From Bradyrhizobium sp. dw_411 (GTDB taxonomy: Bacteria > Pseudomonadota > Alphaproteobacteria > Rhizobiales > Xanthobacteraceae), in NCBI RefSeq assembly GCF_018449695.1, contig NZ_JAAVUY010000006.1, forward strand, positions 355,814-419,813: a stretch of DNA of 64,000 bases, in the 5' to 3' direction. A program made the translations under genes and the position numbers. Positions within the stretch are counted from its first letter, which is position 1, and each line of letters begins with the position of its first letter. Under the pieces are notes generated by a model, which made no database searches, was not told the DNA's origin, and worked only from the letters and a program-made list of their open reading frames with translations. Of this stretch, positions 1-8,799 are shown in pieces.

Positions 1-75
1 GGCCTCGTCGAGCCGGCGCTTGTCGGCGTCTTTGGCCTCTTTAGAATCCTGGGCCTTGGATCGCGGTCCGGTCAT
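1..75 (-). CDS. Hypothetical protein, N-terminal fragment cut by the window edge
   Basis: Only the first 25 codons are inside the window, and the gene runs off the left edge. The start ATG at 75 is preceded by an AAAGGA ribosome site seven bases upstream, which is the main support. The visible residues (MTGPRSKAQDSK...) are very rich in Lys, Arg, Asp and Glu, as in a charged, probably soluble or coiled-coil N-terminus. I do not recognise the family. It is divergent from the flavoenzyme gene that follows. Confidence 0.5.
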   Translation of the reverse strand, partial: MTGPRSKAQDSKEAKDADKRRLDEA

Positions 76-194
76 GGCAACATCCTTTCGGGTTGGCGGC
101 CTGCTGGCGTGAAGCGATTTTGCAGCAGGCTCAAGCATGCTAGATGAACAGCCAACACCGTGAATACAAGAAGGCAACAGGGTTTGGAACGTCA

Positions 195-1331
195 ATGAAA
201 CACATCACTTGCATCGAAGATCTGCGCCAGCGCCATATGCGAAAGGTGCCCAAGGCATTTTTCGACTACTGCGACCGCGGTTCCTATTCCGAGGACACGC
301 TGCGCGCCAATGTCGACGATCTGCAGGCGATCAAGTTCCGCCAGCGCATCCTGGTCGATGTATCGAAGCGCGATCTGTCGACCACCATCCTCGGCGAACC
401 CGCCGCGCTGCCGCTGATCCTGGCGCCGGTCGGCCTGACCGGAATGCAATTCGGGGACGGTGAAATTCACGCCTGCCGCGCCGCGCAGGCCGCGGGCATT
501 CCCTATACGCTGAGCACGATGTCGATCTGTTCGATCGAGGATGTCGCCGCCAATGTCGACAAGCCGTTCTGGTTCCAGCTCTACGTCATGAAGGATCGCG
601 GCTTCATCAAGGCGCTGATCGAGCGCGCGATCGCCGCCAAATGCAGCGCGCTGGTATTGACCGTCGATCTGCAGGTGATCGGGCAGCGCCATGCCGATAT
701 CAAGAACGGCATGACGGTGCCGCCGGAATGGACGCTGTCGAAGTTTGTCGATTTCGCCACCAAGCCGGCCTGGGTGTCCGGCGTGCTGCGCGGCAAGCGC
801 CGCACCTTCGGCAACCTGGTCGGCCATCTCAAGGGCACCGACGACATCACCGCGCTCGGAACCTGGATCGCCACGCAGTTCGACACCACGCTGAACTGGA
901 AGGATGTCGAGTGGATCCGCAGCATCTGGCCGGGCAAGCTGATCCTCAAGGGGATTCTCGATGTCGAGGACGCCGAGGAAGCGGTGAAGACCGGCGCGCA
1001 GGCGCTGGTGGTTTCCAACCATGGCGGCCGCCAGCTCGACGGCGCGCCATCATCGGTCGAAGTGCTGCCGGAGATTGTCGATGCCGTCGGCTCCAAGATG
1101 GAAGTGTTGTTCGACGGCGGCATCCGCTCCGGTCAGGACGTGATGCGCGCGCTCGCGCTCGGCGCCAAATCCTGCATGATCGGACGGGCCTATATTCACG
1201 GCCTCGGCGCGTATGGCGGCCCCGGCGTCAGCAAGGCGATCGAACTGATCGCCAAGGAACTCAGCACGACGATGGGACTGTGCGGCGTCAACACCATCGC
1301 CGAGATCGACGACCACGTGATCGCGGTTTGA
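195..1331 (+). CDS. lldD: FMN-dependent alpha-hydroxy-acid dehydrogenase, probably L-lactate dehydrogenase
   Basis: A single-domain TIM-barrel flavoenzyme of 378 residues, the usual length for the LldD/glycolate oxidase family, which oxidises L-2-hydroxy acids and passes electrons to quinone or oxygen. Visible family marks are the FMN-side APVGLTG, the TVDL strand, the active-site SNHGGRQLDG (His276 and Arg279), and the phosphate-binding DGGIRSG followed by IGRAY. The start at 195 gives the normal N-terminus MKHITCIEDLR; an in-frame ATG at 144 would add 17 unrelated residues and has no ribosome site. It stands alone between a divergent partial gene and a palindromic repeat. L-lactate is the likeliest substrate, but related hydroxy acids (glycolate, mandelate) cannot be excluded. 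Confidence 0.88.
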   Translation: MKHITCIEDLRQRHMRKVPKAFFDYCDRGSYSEDTLRANVDDLQAIKFRQRILVDVSKRDLSTTILGEPAALPLILAPVGLTGMQFGDGEIHACRAAQAAGIPYTLSTMSICSIEDVAANVDKPFWFQLYVMKDRGFIKALIERAIAAKCSALVLTVDLQVIGQRHADIKNGMTVPPEWTLSKFVDFATKPAWVSGVLRGKRRTFGNLVGHLKGTDDITALGTWIATQFDTTLNWKDVEWIRSIWPGKLILKGILDVEDAEEAVKTGAQALVVSNHGGRQLDGAPSSVEVLPEIVDAVGSKMEVLFDGGIRSGQDVMRALALGAKSCMIGRAYIHGLGAYGGPGVSKAIELIAKELSTTMGLCGVNTIAEIDDHVIAV

Positions 1332-1350
1332 ATTCGCCGGGACTTCCTTA

Positions 1351-1539
1351 CTTCCTTCTCCCCTTGTGGGAAAAGGTGCCGTAGCGGAGCGAAGGCGGAT
1401 GAGGGGTCTGCATCCGCGGAAAGAACCCCTCACCCGTCCGCGCTGCTTCGCCGTAGCCGATGCTTTGCATCGGCGTTTTACCAAGAACGGCGACTGAAGG
1501 CCGCCTATGGCCACCCTCTCCCACAAGGGAAGAGGGGAA
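1351..1539. repeat. Palindromic repeat, family E (CCCCTTGTGGGA type)
   Basis: An imperfect inverted repeat. The left arm CTTCTCCCCTTGTGGGAA and the right arm CTCTCCCACAAGGGAAGAG are complementary, with nested arms such as GGGGTCT/ACCCCTC between them. The same unit recurs at 59806-59945, and related units lie inside uvrB. It fills the space between lldD and the convergent exported-protein gene, so it may act as a bidirectional terminator. Confidence 0.85.
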
Positions 1540-1545
1540 ACAACA

Positions 1546-2172
1546 TCACATCGGCGGTGCAATGCCGTCGCGGCCGACGCCGACGCGGTTGGCTTCCAGC
1601 ACGCCATCTTCCTTTTTCACCGCGCCGAAGATGATGATCTTGGCGCCCGCCTTCAATTCGGACTTGTCACCCGACACGAACGCGACGATCGGGGTTTCCG
1701 GCGGCACCACGACTTTCTTTTCGCCGTCCTTGTAACGAACCAGAATGTTCTGCCCGTCGGTACCCTCGACGGTCTGCGCGACAGTTGCATTGGTCATGGT
1801 GCTGCCGGCGCGAAGATCCCAAGGCCGGAAACCTTCGGCCGCGCCGCGCTGGGCTTCGGGGAAAATATGGACGGCAAGCGCCTTCTGGGTGCCGTCGGGT
1901 TCCGGCATTGCCGACACGCCGATATACGATCCCGGCTTGATGTCGGCCATCGCGGACTTGGCGACGCCGATCACCGTCACGTCGCTGGTGACGCGAACCT
2001 TCATGTCCGTGCCTTCGCGCGACTTGACCGTCAGCACCGCGCCATCGACGCTCTCGATGGTGCCGCGAATGCGGACCGTCGGAGGCTGCTGGGCCCACGC
2101 GGCCGAGCTCAACACAGTCACAAGCGCGAGCGAAGCAAGCACACGCGGCACGAACGAAGATAGTTTCGGCAT
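1546..2172 (-). CDS. Exported DUF5666-like protein, copy 1
   Basis: 208 residues with a clear Sec signal peptide (hydrophobic stretch then SSAAWAQ) and a beta-rich body beginning RGTIESVDGAVLTVKSREG, the pattern of DUF5666/OB-fold-like domains. The start is supported by GAGGAAG ahead of the ATG. It is a close paralogue of the next gene (2267-2902): both share SMTNATVAQTV and end in a conserved VG+DG+-PPM tail. Likely periplasmic; the function is unknown, and the domain name is inferred from the sequence pattern. The two copies lie in tandem on the same strand with a 94-base gap. Confidence 0.7.
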   Translation of the reverse strand: MPKLSSFVPRVLASLALVTVLSSAAWAQQPPTVRIRGTIESVDGAVLTVKSREGTDMKVRVTSDVTVIGVAKSAMADIKPGSYIGVSAMPEPDGTQKALAVHIFPEAQRGAAEGFRPWDLRAGSTMTNATVAQTVEGTDGQNILVRYKDGEKKVVVPPETPIVAFVSGDKSELKAGAKIIIFGAVKKEDGVLEANRVGVGRDGIAPPM

Positions 2173-2266
2173 GATTTCTTCCTCAATGGTTTTGGTTGAG
2201 CGGCCAATCCAGGGCTGACGCCCGTGGGTGGCTCTCCTGCTCGTTACGAAACGCAGGAGGAGATTG

Positions 2267-2902
2267 TTACATCGGCGGCGTCAGCCCATCCTTGCCGACG
2301 CTGATGCGGTTGGTTTCGAACATCCCGTCCGGCAGCTTCTTCACAAAGGCGATCACCTTGGCGCCAGGCTTCAATTCGGTTTTGTCGGCGGGAACATAAG
2401 TCACAACAGGCGTGTCGGGCGAGACCACGATTTTCTTCTCGCCGTCCTTGTATTTGATGGTCAGGTTCTGACCGTCATTTCCTGCGACAGTCTGGGCCAC
2501 CGTGGCGTTGGTCATGGTGCTGTTGGGCCGCAGATCGTAGGGCCGCGTTCCCTCGCCGGTGCCGCGCATGTTTTCCGGAAAGACGTGCACTTCAACTGCA
2601 TTCTGACTGCCGTCCGGTCCGGGCACCGTAGTAGCGCCGATGAACGAGCCGAGCTTGATATCGGCCAGTGAGATCTTGATGATCCCCACCACCATCATAT
2701 CGTCGGACATCCGCAACTTGACGTCCTCGCCGCTACGCGACTTGACCGACAGCACATCGCCGTCGACGGCCTCAACGGTGCCGCGAACCCGGGACGGCGT
2801 CGGCGGCTGCTGGGCGATCGCAAGGGGCATCGCCGACATCAGCGTGAGCGCGGCCAGCGGCAACGCAAAACGATAGGATTTGGCAAAACGATAGGATTTC
2901 AT
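2267..2902 (-). CDS. Exported DUF5666-like protein, copy 2
   Basis: 211 residues with a signal peptide ending in AIAQQ, and the same beta-rich body as its downstream paralogue (RGTVEAVDGDVLSVKSRSG...). The ATG at 2902 follows a strong GGAGGA six bases upstream, so the longer in-frame start at 2923 is unlikely. The first codons hold a tandem duplication that gives MKSYRFAKSYRFA before the hydrophobic core. Probably periplasmic, function unknown. The tandem arrangement with copy 1 suggests gene duplication. Confidence 0.7.
   Translation of the reverse strand: MKSYRFAKSYRFALPLAALTLMSAMPLAIAQQPPTPSRVRGTVEAVDGDVLSVKSRSGEDVKLRMSDDMMVVGIIKISLADIKLGSFIGATTVPGPDGSQNAVEVHVFPENMRGTGEGTRPYDLRPNSTMTNATVAQTVAGNDGQNLTIKYKDGEKKIVVSPDTPVVTYVPADKTELKPGAKVIAFVKKLPDGMFETNRISVGKDGLTPPM
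2865..2899. repeat. 18-base period tandem duplication in a signal peptide
   Basis: The 17-base unit GCAAAACGATAGGATTT occurs twice with a period of 18 (2865-2881 and 2883-2899). It duplicates six codons (KSYRFA) directly after the start codon of the exported protein and lengthens the positively charged n-region without shifting the frame. Confidence 0.9.
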
Positions 2903-2962
2903 GACGCGTCCTCCGGTCACCATCCCTAGCAGGGATGCGGGGACCTCCCACGATCTCCGCGT

Positions 2963-3805
2963 TCAATCCTTTGTGAGATCGGCCTCGACCAGCGCGCGAA
3001 GCGCCGGAGTTACCTCGGGACGCAGCCCGAACCACAATTCAAACCCGCGCACAGCCTGGTGCAGCAACATGCCGAGCCCGTCAGCGGTCCTCAGCCCGCG
3101 CTCGCGCGCCGCTGCCAGCAGCGATGTTTCCAGCGGGACATAAACCAGGTCGGCGACGATTGCCTGCGATGGCAGCCGGGCGATATCAATCTCCAGCGCG
3201 GGCTGGCCGCGCATGCCGAGCGACGTCGTGTTGACCAATAGTCCGGCGCGCGGCAACACATCGTCGATCGCATCCCACGCGACGGGATGAACATTGGCGC
3301 CGAACTGATCGGCCAGCGCCCGCGCGCGATCGATAGTCCGGTTCGCCAGATGCACGCGCTTGACGCCGCGTTCGACCAGTCCGAACACCACCGCGCGCGA
3401 CGATCCGCCGGCCCCTAACACCAGCGCGTCTTCGATGGCGTCCCACCCCGGCGCGCAGACGTCGAGATTATTGATGAAGCCTTCGATGTCGGTGTTGGTC
3501 GAGCGCAGTTCATCGCCCTCGTACCACAGCGTATTGGCGGCACCGACGGCGCGGGCGCGCGCATCGGGCACCGACAGCGCCAGCGCGCGTTCCTTGTGCG
3601 GAAGAGTGACATTGGCGCCGACGAAACCGTGCGTCGATAGATGCAGCACGAATTCGGCAAAGCCCTCGGGCGGCACCGCCTCGATATTGTAACCGCCCTC
3701 GATCTCGAGCGTCCGCAGCCAGTAATGATGGATCAGCGGCGAACGCGAATGCGCGGCCGGCCATCCGATCAGGCAGGCGGCGCGCGGTTTGGTGGTGGTT
3801 GTCAT
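2963..3805 (-). CDS. aroE: Shikimate dehydrogenase
   Basis: 280 residues, normal for AroE, which reduces 3-dehydroshikimate to shikimate with NADPH in the aromatic amino acid pathway. The shikimate-binding AHSRSP (Ser20, Ser22), the catalytic Lys71 in NVTLPHK, the NTDIEGF motif and the GAGGSSRAV dinucleotide-binding loop are all present. The last part (VNTTSLGM, ADLVYVPLET) also fits. No other aro gene is nearby, and the gene looks monocistronic. High certainty. Confidence 0.95.
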   Translation of the reverse strand: MTTTTKPRAACLIGWPAAHSRSPLIHHYWLRTLEIEGGYNIEAVPPEGFAEFVLHLSTHGFVGANVTLPHKERALALSVPDARARAVGAANTLWYEGDELRSTNTDIEGFINNLDVCAPGWDAIEDALVLGAGGSSRAVVFGLVERGVKRVHLANRTIDRARALADQFGANVHPVAWDAIDDVLPRAGLLVNTTSLGMRGQPALEIDIARLPSQAIVADLVYVPLETSLLAAARERGLRTADGLGMLLHQAVRGFELWFGLRPEVTPALRALVEADLTKD

Positions 3806-3946
3806 CGCCGATCCCGTCGCGGCGCCGGGTCAGCAGGGCGCCGTCCTGCTCAAATCCGACAGACCGCGTTCACTGTCAATGCTCGGGGCTCTTGTTTCGA
3901 TGGAATGAAACCGAAAAGGCTTCACATCCGGCGGATTCCGCAACGC

Positions 3947-4957
3947 TCAGACCGGCGTTACAGAAAGACCTGCATGCGGCTCACTCGCCGCGATCCGGCG
4001 CGCTGCGTAGTACCGCGCGAGCGACGCGCAGACCATGAGCTGGATCTGGTGGAACAGCATCAACGGGATGACCACGAGCCCCACATGCCCGGTAAACAGC
4101 AACGTTGCGATCGGGATGCCGTTGACGAGGCTTTTCTTCGATCCGCAGAAAACGATGGTGATTTCATCGGCACGCGAAAATCCGAGCTGCCTGCTCGCAA
4201 AAATCAGGATGGTCATGACGGCCGCGAGCAGCGCGACATCGAGGAGCGCGACCCTGAACAGATCTCCGGCATCGATCTGATGCCAGATACCGTCCACGAC
4301 GCCCCGGCTGAAAGCCATGTAGACGATGAGCAGGATCGATCCGTAATCCACGCTCTTGATCGCGCGCGGATGGCGCGTGAGATAGGCGCCGATCCACGGT
4401 CGCAACAACTGACCGGCGACAAAAGGCAGCAGCAACTGCACCAGGATAGCAACAATAGAGTGCGCGGAAATGTCGAGGCCGTGGCGGCTGAGCAGGAAGC
4501 CGGCGATCAGGGGCGTCAGGAACACGCCGAGCAGGCTAGAGGCGGTCGCGCTGAACATCGCGGCCGGCACGTTGCCGCCTGCCACGGACGTGAAAACGAC
4601 CGAGGCCTGCACCGTCGAGGGCAGCGCGGTGAGCAAAATCACCCCGGCCCATAACGGCCCGGGGAGGAAATCCGGGGCCAGGAAGTGCGCGGAAATTCCG
4701 AGCAACGGAAACAGCGCGAACGTGCTCAGGAACACCGTCGCGTGCAGCCGCCAGTGCCGCGCGCCAAGCAGCGAGTCTTGCGGCGAAAGCTTCGCCCCGT
4801 GCAGGAAAAATAACAGCACGATGGCGGCATCCGTCAGCCAGCCGACGGCCTCAGCCGCATGGCCGCGAGCCGGCAGTACGGCGGCGAAAGCAACCGTCAG
4901 CAAGATCGCCGCGAGGAACTTGTCGATGCGTGACCAGACGGCGCGGACCAAAATCAT
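3947..4957 (-). CDS. BASS-type transporter (SBF-like, YfeH group)
   Basis: 336 residues with about nine or ten hydrophobic segments. The N-terminus (W-RIDKFLAAILL...) and the segments HGAKLS and TALPSTVQASVVFTSVAGGN are typical of the SBF-like bile acid:sodium symporter (CPA-superfamily) proteins of the YfeH type. These are inner-membrane carriers with largely unknown substrates. It is divergent from a LysR gene across a 108-base gap containing a palindrome, the classic layout of a LysR regulator and its target. The substrate cannot be read from the sequence. Confidence 0.8.
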   Translation of the reverse strand: MILVRAVWSRIDKFLAAILLTVAFAAVLPARGHAAEAVGWLTDAAIVLLFFLHGAKLSPQDSLLGARHWRLHATVFLSTFALFPLLGISAHFLAPDFLPGPLWAGVILLTALPSTVQASVVFTSVAGGNVPAAMFSATASSLLGVFLTPLIAGFLLSRHGLDISAHSIVAILVQLLLPFVAGQLLRPWIGAYLTRHPRAIKSVDYGSILLIVYMAFSRGVVDGIWHQIDAGDLFRVALLDVALLAAVMTILIFASRQLGFSRADEITIVFCGSKKSLVNGIPIATLLFTGHVGLVVIPLMLFHQIQLMVCASLARYYAARRIAASEPHAGLSVTPV

Positions 4958-5032
4958 TTCAAGCCTCGTTGGGAGGTGATCGTCCCCACGAATATCGGCG
5001 CATGCCGGTCATTGTAAATACCGCATACATCT

Positions 5033-5043
5033 ATTACTGTAAT
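5033..5043. promoter_or_regulatory. Candidate LysR operator between divergent genes
   Basis: A perfect 11-base palindrome, ATTACTGTAAT, lies 22 bases before the LysR start codon in an AT-rich stretch of an otherwise GC-rich region. A similar half (ATTGTAAAT) sits about 20 bases away at 5011. This suits dimer binding and shared control of the divergent transporter and regulator. Inferred from position and symmetry only. Confidence 0.45.
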
Positions 5044-5065
5044 CGTCCATCGTGATAATAGGGCC

Positions 5066-5914
5066 ATGCTGGATCCCGTCCTGCTTCAGACCTTCCTGGC
5101 GATCGCCCAGACCCGGAGTTTCACCCGGGCCGCCGAGCGCCTCGGCTTGCGTCAGTCGACGGTCAGCCAGCACATCCGCAAGCTTGAGGACGAGACGGGA
5201 CGCCGGCTCTTCGTCCGCGATACCCATTCGGTAACAATGACGGCTGACGGGGAAGCCATGATCGAGTTCGCCCGGGGTATCCTGGCAGCGAACGAACGGG
5301 CGGCACGCTATTTCGCGGGCTCCGAGCTGCGCGGCCGGCTGCGGTTCGGCGCATCGGAGGATTTCGTGACGTCGCTTCTGCCGGAAGTGTTGCGGGAGTT
5401 TGTTCGCACGCATCCACTGGTCGAATTCGAGCTCACGGTTGGCCTGAGCGGAGAACTCAACGAGAAACTAGGGCGCGGAGAGCTCGACCTCGTCTGCGGC
5501 AAACGTCGTCCGGGAGAGGATCGCGGACGCGTTGTCTGGCGCGATCGGTTGGCCTGGGTGTCCGGTGACCTTCCGCGCCTCGATCCATCCATGCCGGTAC
5601 CGCTGATCCTCTATTCACCGCCCAGCATAACCCGCGAAATCGTTCTCGCAGCACTTGAGCGGTGCGGCCGTCCCTGGCGCATCGTGTGCGCGAGCGGCAG
5701 TTTGAGCGGGCTGCGAGCCGCGGCGCTCGCCGGATTAGGCGTCACGATTTTCGCCGCGGACCTGATCCCGACGGGCCTTGCCGAGATTCCGGGCGGTCAC
5801 GGACTGCCAGATCTCGGCACCGTCGAGTTCGTTCTGCTCGGCACCGGCAAAACCTTAAGCGGGCCCGCCGCCGAACTGGCGGACGCAATCCTCGCAAGCG
5901 GCATTCGGGTGTAA
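5066..5914 (+). CDS. LysR-family transcriptional regulator
   Basis: 282 residues. The N-terminal winged helix-turn-helix (LLQTFLAIAQTRSFTRAAERLGLRQ..., then TVSQHIRKLE) is typical of LysR, followed by a LysR substrate-binding domain from about residue 90. An AGGG ribosome site precedes the ATG. Its partner is probably the divergent BASS-type transporter, with an AT-rich palindrome between them. The inducer is unknown. Confidence 0.9.
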   Translation: MLDPVLLQTFLAIAQTRSFTRAAERLGLRQSTVSQHIRKLEDETGRRLFVRDTHSVTMTADGEAMIEFARGILAANERAARYFAGSELRGRLRFGASEDFVTSLLPEVLREFVRTHPLVEFELTVGLSGELNEKLGRGELDLVCGKRRPGEDRGRVVWRDRLAWVSGDLPRLDPSMPVPLILYSPPSITREIVLAALERCGRPWRIVCASGSLSGLRAAALAGLGVTIFAADLIPTGLAEIPGGHGLPDLGTVEFVLLGTGKTLSGPAAELADAILASGIRV

Positions 5915-5936
5915 CAGCTTGTTCGTCTGAAACGCT

Positions 5937-6584
5937 CTACAGGTGAATGCTCGCGGCAACGATCCCGCTCAGCGCCAGCGCGAAGGCTGCGGCAAACCAG
6001 ACCGCGGCGAGATTGAGCCAGTGATAGGCCATCGCGCCGCACACCGAACCCGCCACCAGCGCGGCCCACAGCAGAAGATTGGGCAGCCACCCCCAGCGTG
6101 CGCCACCGGTCAGCGCCGCCGCCAGCAATTGGCCGACTTTCACCAGCGCGCCGGTGACATAAGTGAGGCCGAGGCCGGCGCCGCCATCGATCTGGAACAC
6201 CGCGTTCTCGAGGCCCATCGCCAGCACGATCGCGGCGATCGCGACATTCGAGAAACCCGATGCATAGCAAAGCGCGGCCGCCGCGAGCAGCGCCGCCTCC
6301 ACCAGCAGCACCCAGGGCTGCCGATTGGCGCCGCGGCCAAGCACGATCAGGCTGCCGCAGGCCGCGCCGGCCACAAACAACGCGATCAGGCCCAATGCCT
6401 CGGCCGCATTCGACCAGCCCCGCTCGGCGAGGCTGACACCCAGTCTCGTCGAATTGCCGCTCATGAAGGAGACGAACAGCCCGCCGAGATGCAGGTAGCC
6501 GATGCCGTCGACATAGCCGGCCAGCGCACTCAGCGCACAAGCCAGCGCAAGGTTGCGTCTCGAAGCAAGAATCATAGGCCCCAT
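5937..6584 (-). CDS. YoaK-family (DUF1275) membrane protein
   Basis: 215 residues with about six transmembrane segments. The N-terminal part ALSALAGYVDGIGYLHLGGLFVSFMSGNST is the signature of DUF1275/YoaK proteins, integral membrane proteins of unknown function. The start could be the ATG at 6584 or the one three codons later; neither has a strong ribosome site. It converges with the LysR gene, leaving only 22 bases between them. Confidence 0.85.
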   Translation of the reverse strand: MGPMILASRRNLALACALSALAGYVDGIGYLHLGGLFVSFMSGNSTRLGVSLAERGWSNAAEALGLIALFVAGAACGSLIVLGRGANRQPWVLLVEAALLAAAALCYASGFSNVAIAAIVLAMGLENAVFQIDGGAGLGLTYVTGALVKVGQLLAAALTGGARWGWLPNLLLWAALVAGSVCGAMAYHWLNLAAVWFAAAFALALSGIVAASIHL

Positions 6585-6643
6585 CGCCGTGACGGGCGAC
6601 AGTGTTCATGAAAGCGGCGGGATTGGGAAGTGGGCGACCGATC

Positions 6644-8656
6644 TCAAGGCTCGACCTTGCACTCGAACCGGCCGCCCATGGATGCCACGGGATCGGCACC
6701 CGTGCAGGGGATACCGGCCACGGGATGGCCGTGTCGGTCAATCGCACACCAGTTACCGTCGCGTTTGGCCCAGGCCACGCCGCGGAGCTTTGGAACGAAA
6801 TAGACCGGTTCGTCGAACTGCGGCTCGACCATCACCTGCCCGGCGGTGTCGACCAGACCCCATTTGCCATTCTTTAGAAAAGTCAGGAGACCAAAATCAA
6901 GGGCGATACCAACCCGCTCGGCGCCGACGTCGATCCATGTCTCCCCGGTCCTCGACATGATCACGCGTTTGCCATCCGCTTGCGACATAATCGCCTGGTT
7001 GATGTCGCACATAACACCGGAACGCGGCGCAACGACCCAGGACTGATCCGACAGCCGCAGTACACCGGTTGCGCCCGCGAGCGTAACGAATGCGGTATCG
7101 TCGGTTCGGCGGCGCGCGGCGGCATCGAATTTCGGCTCAATCAGCCATGAGCCGTCCGACCGCATGAAGCCGCGTTTACCGTCGAGCGAAGCAACGAAGA
7201 TATCAAAATGGTTTGAGAGGAAATCGAATTTGGGTTCGATTAGCCTGCGGCCGTCAAGCCCGATACGCCCCCATTTGCCATCGATTTTAACGTTCTTTGC
7301 GTTCGGCCCGGCCCAGGTAATCGCATCAAAATGCACAGGCGTCAGAGGATCGAATCTCGCATCGACCAAGCCGAGCTTGTCACCGATTTTCACGGTATAT
7401 GGCGGGGCGCTGCCGCATGTCGCATCGATCAGCCGCCCCTCCCGCGGCAATAGCGGGCTTCCGTCCTCTTTGAATAACAACCATTCCTTGTTCTTGACCG
7501 CTTCCAACCGACCGTCGGCGCAACGCCGGATGGATTGATCGAAGTCGGCGTCGAGCACCACGCGGCCATCGAGGTCCATCAGTCCCCATCGGTCCGCCTT
7601 GTTGAAAGCCCAGCCGAACACCGGGTAGTCCTTCTCGCGGAACGAAACCGCTAAATTTATCTGCTGGTAATTTGTTTGGAAAATCCAAGAGCCGGTTTTG
7701 TCGATCACACCGAAGACACCGTCTCGCTCGGCCGAAGTGCGGCCAATACCTGGACTGAATATCCATGCCTTGTCGAAAACCGCACCAATAACGAGCTTCC
7801 CGTTCCTGTCGATAAAACCAAATTTGCCGTCAAGCTTTACAAGCGCCAAGCCGTCACTCAGAGGACTCACGTCTGCGAACTTCGGCTCGATGAGCCAACT
7901 CCCGTCGATGCGCGCCAGCCCCCATAGCTTGTCCTTTTGCACCCAACGGATCGATGGATCATCTTTGTCGAACATGCGAGGCGGCGACGTACCAAACGGC
8001 TCGATCCATCTTCCAGAGATATCAATGATGCCCCTTGGGACATATTCGGAAAAGAGAGGTATAGAAACGTAGAAGCCGCCCGACGCGGTGGTTCCAGACC
8101 GATTACCGGAAAAATCCTCACCACCCGTCGTTCCACCCAGTTGCCGGGTTTCCGACACGCGAAAACGATCGGGACTTATGGCCTCGATGAACCCGTATTT
8201 CGGCTCAATAACCATCTTGCCATCGCGATCGATCAAGCCGGATTTTCCATCGACATCGACCTGCGCGAAGCCAAGCTTGTAGTCGTCCACGATGCGATAT
8301 TGCGGCTTGACGATTTCGCGTCCCGTATCGTCGACGAAACCATAAAGACCATTGAGGCGGACCGCGGCCCGGTTGTCCGAGAATGTGCCGACCCAATCAT
8401 AGCGCGGAAACACCGCAACCGAGCTGTCGCGATTAACCGCACCACACAGACCACCCGGAAATGCGCACATCGCCAACGGAAACACGGGTTTGATCAACCC
8501 GGGAAAATTATTCGGCGCACGGTCGGCTGCGATCTGGCCCTCAAGGATGGCCTTACCCGCTGGCGTCAGCTCAGGCGGCTTGTCCTGCGCAAGCGCGCCG
8601 TGTGACATCGACGCGACAAACCATACAAAGACATTCAACCAGAGCCGCGCAGCCAT
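6644..8656 (-). CDS. Exported WG-repeat protein
   Basis: 670 residues. A signal peptide (LWLNVFVWFVASMSHGALAQ) is followed by many copies of the WG repeat, in the form 'G-hydrophobic-hydrophobic-D-x-x-G-x-x-hydrophobic-x-P-x-F' (for example GFIDRNGKLVIG, GFMRSDGSWLIEPKFD, GLVDTAGQVMVEPQFD) running nearly the full length. WG proteins are thought to be beta-propeller-like binding scaffolds. The signal peptide places this one in the periplasm or on the cell surface. The binding target is unknown. The gene stands alone, downstream of and on the same strand as the EF-G-like gene. Confidence 0.82.
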   Translation of the reverse strand: MAARLWLNVFVWFVASMSHGALAQDKPPELTPAGKAILEGQIAADRAPNNFPGLIKPVFPLAMCAFPGGLCGAVNRDSSVAVFPRYDWVGTFSDNRAAVRLNGLYGFVDDTGREIVKPQYRIVDDYKLGFAQVDVDGKSGLIDRDGKMVIEPKYGFIEAISPDRFRVSETRQLGGTTGGEDFSGNRSGTTASGGFYVSIPLFSEYVPRGIIDISGRWIEPFGTSPPRMFDKDDPSIRWVQKDKLWGLARIDGSWLIEPKFADVSPLSDGLALVKLDGKFGFIDRNGKLVIGAVFDKAWIFSPGIGRTSAERDGVFGVIDKTGSWIFQTNYQQINLAVSFREKDYPVFGWAFNKADRWGLMDLDGRVVLDADFDQSIRRCADGRLEAVKNKEWLLFKEDGSPLLPREGRLIDATCGSAPPYTVKIGDKLGLVDARFDPLTPVHFDAITWAGPNAKNVKIDGKWGRIGLDGRRLIEPKFDFLSNHFDIFVASLDGKRGFMRSDGSWLIEPKFDAAARRRTDDTAFVTLAGATGVLRLSDQSWVVAPRSGVMCDINQAIMSQADGKRVIMSRTGETWIDVGAERVGIALDFGLLTFLKNGKWGLVDTAGQVMVEPQFDEPVYFVPKLRGVAWAKRDGNWCAIDRHGHPVAGIPCTGADPVASMGGRFECKVEP

Positions 8657-8799
8657 CGTGCTTTGTCCTACCCGTTCGACGTGTCATCGACTGGGTAGGA
8701 ACGATCCATGGCGGGAGCATGTCGGAGTTGAGTTAAACCCGAACACAATCACAGCATGTCCAGATCGGCTCGCACCGATCTGAACACACAAGCTTCACC

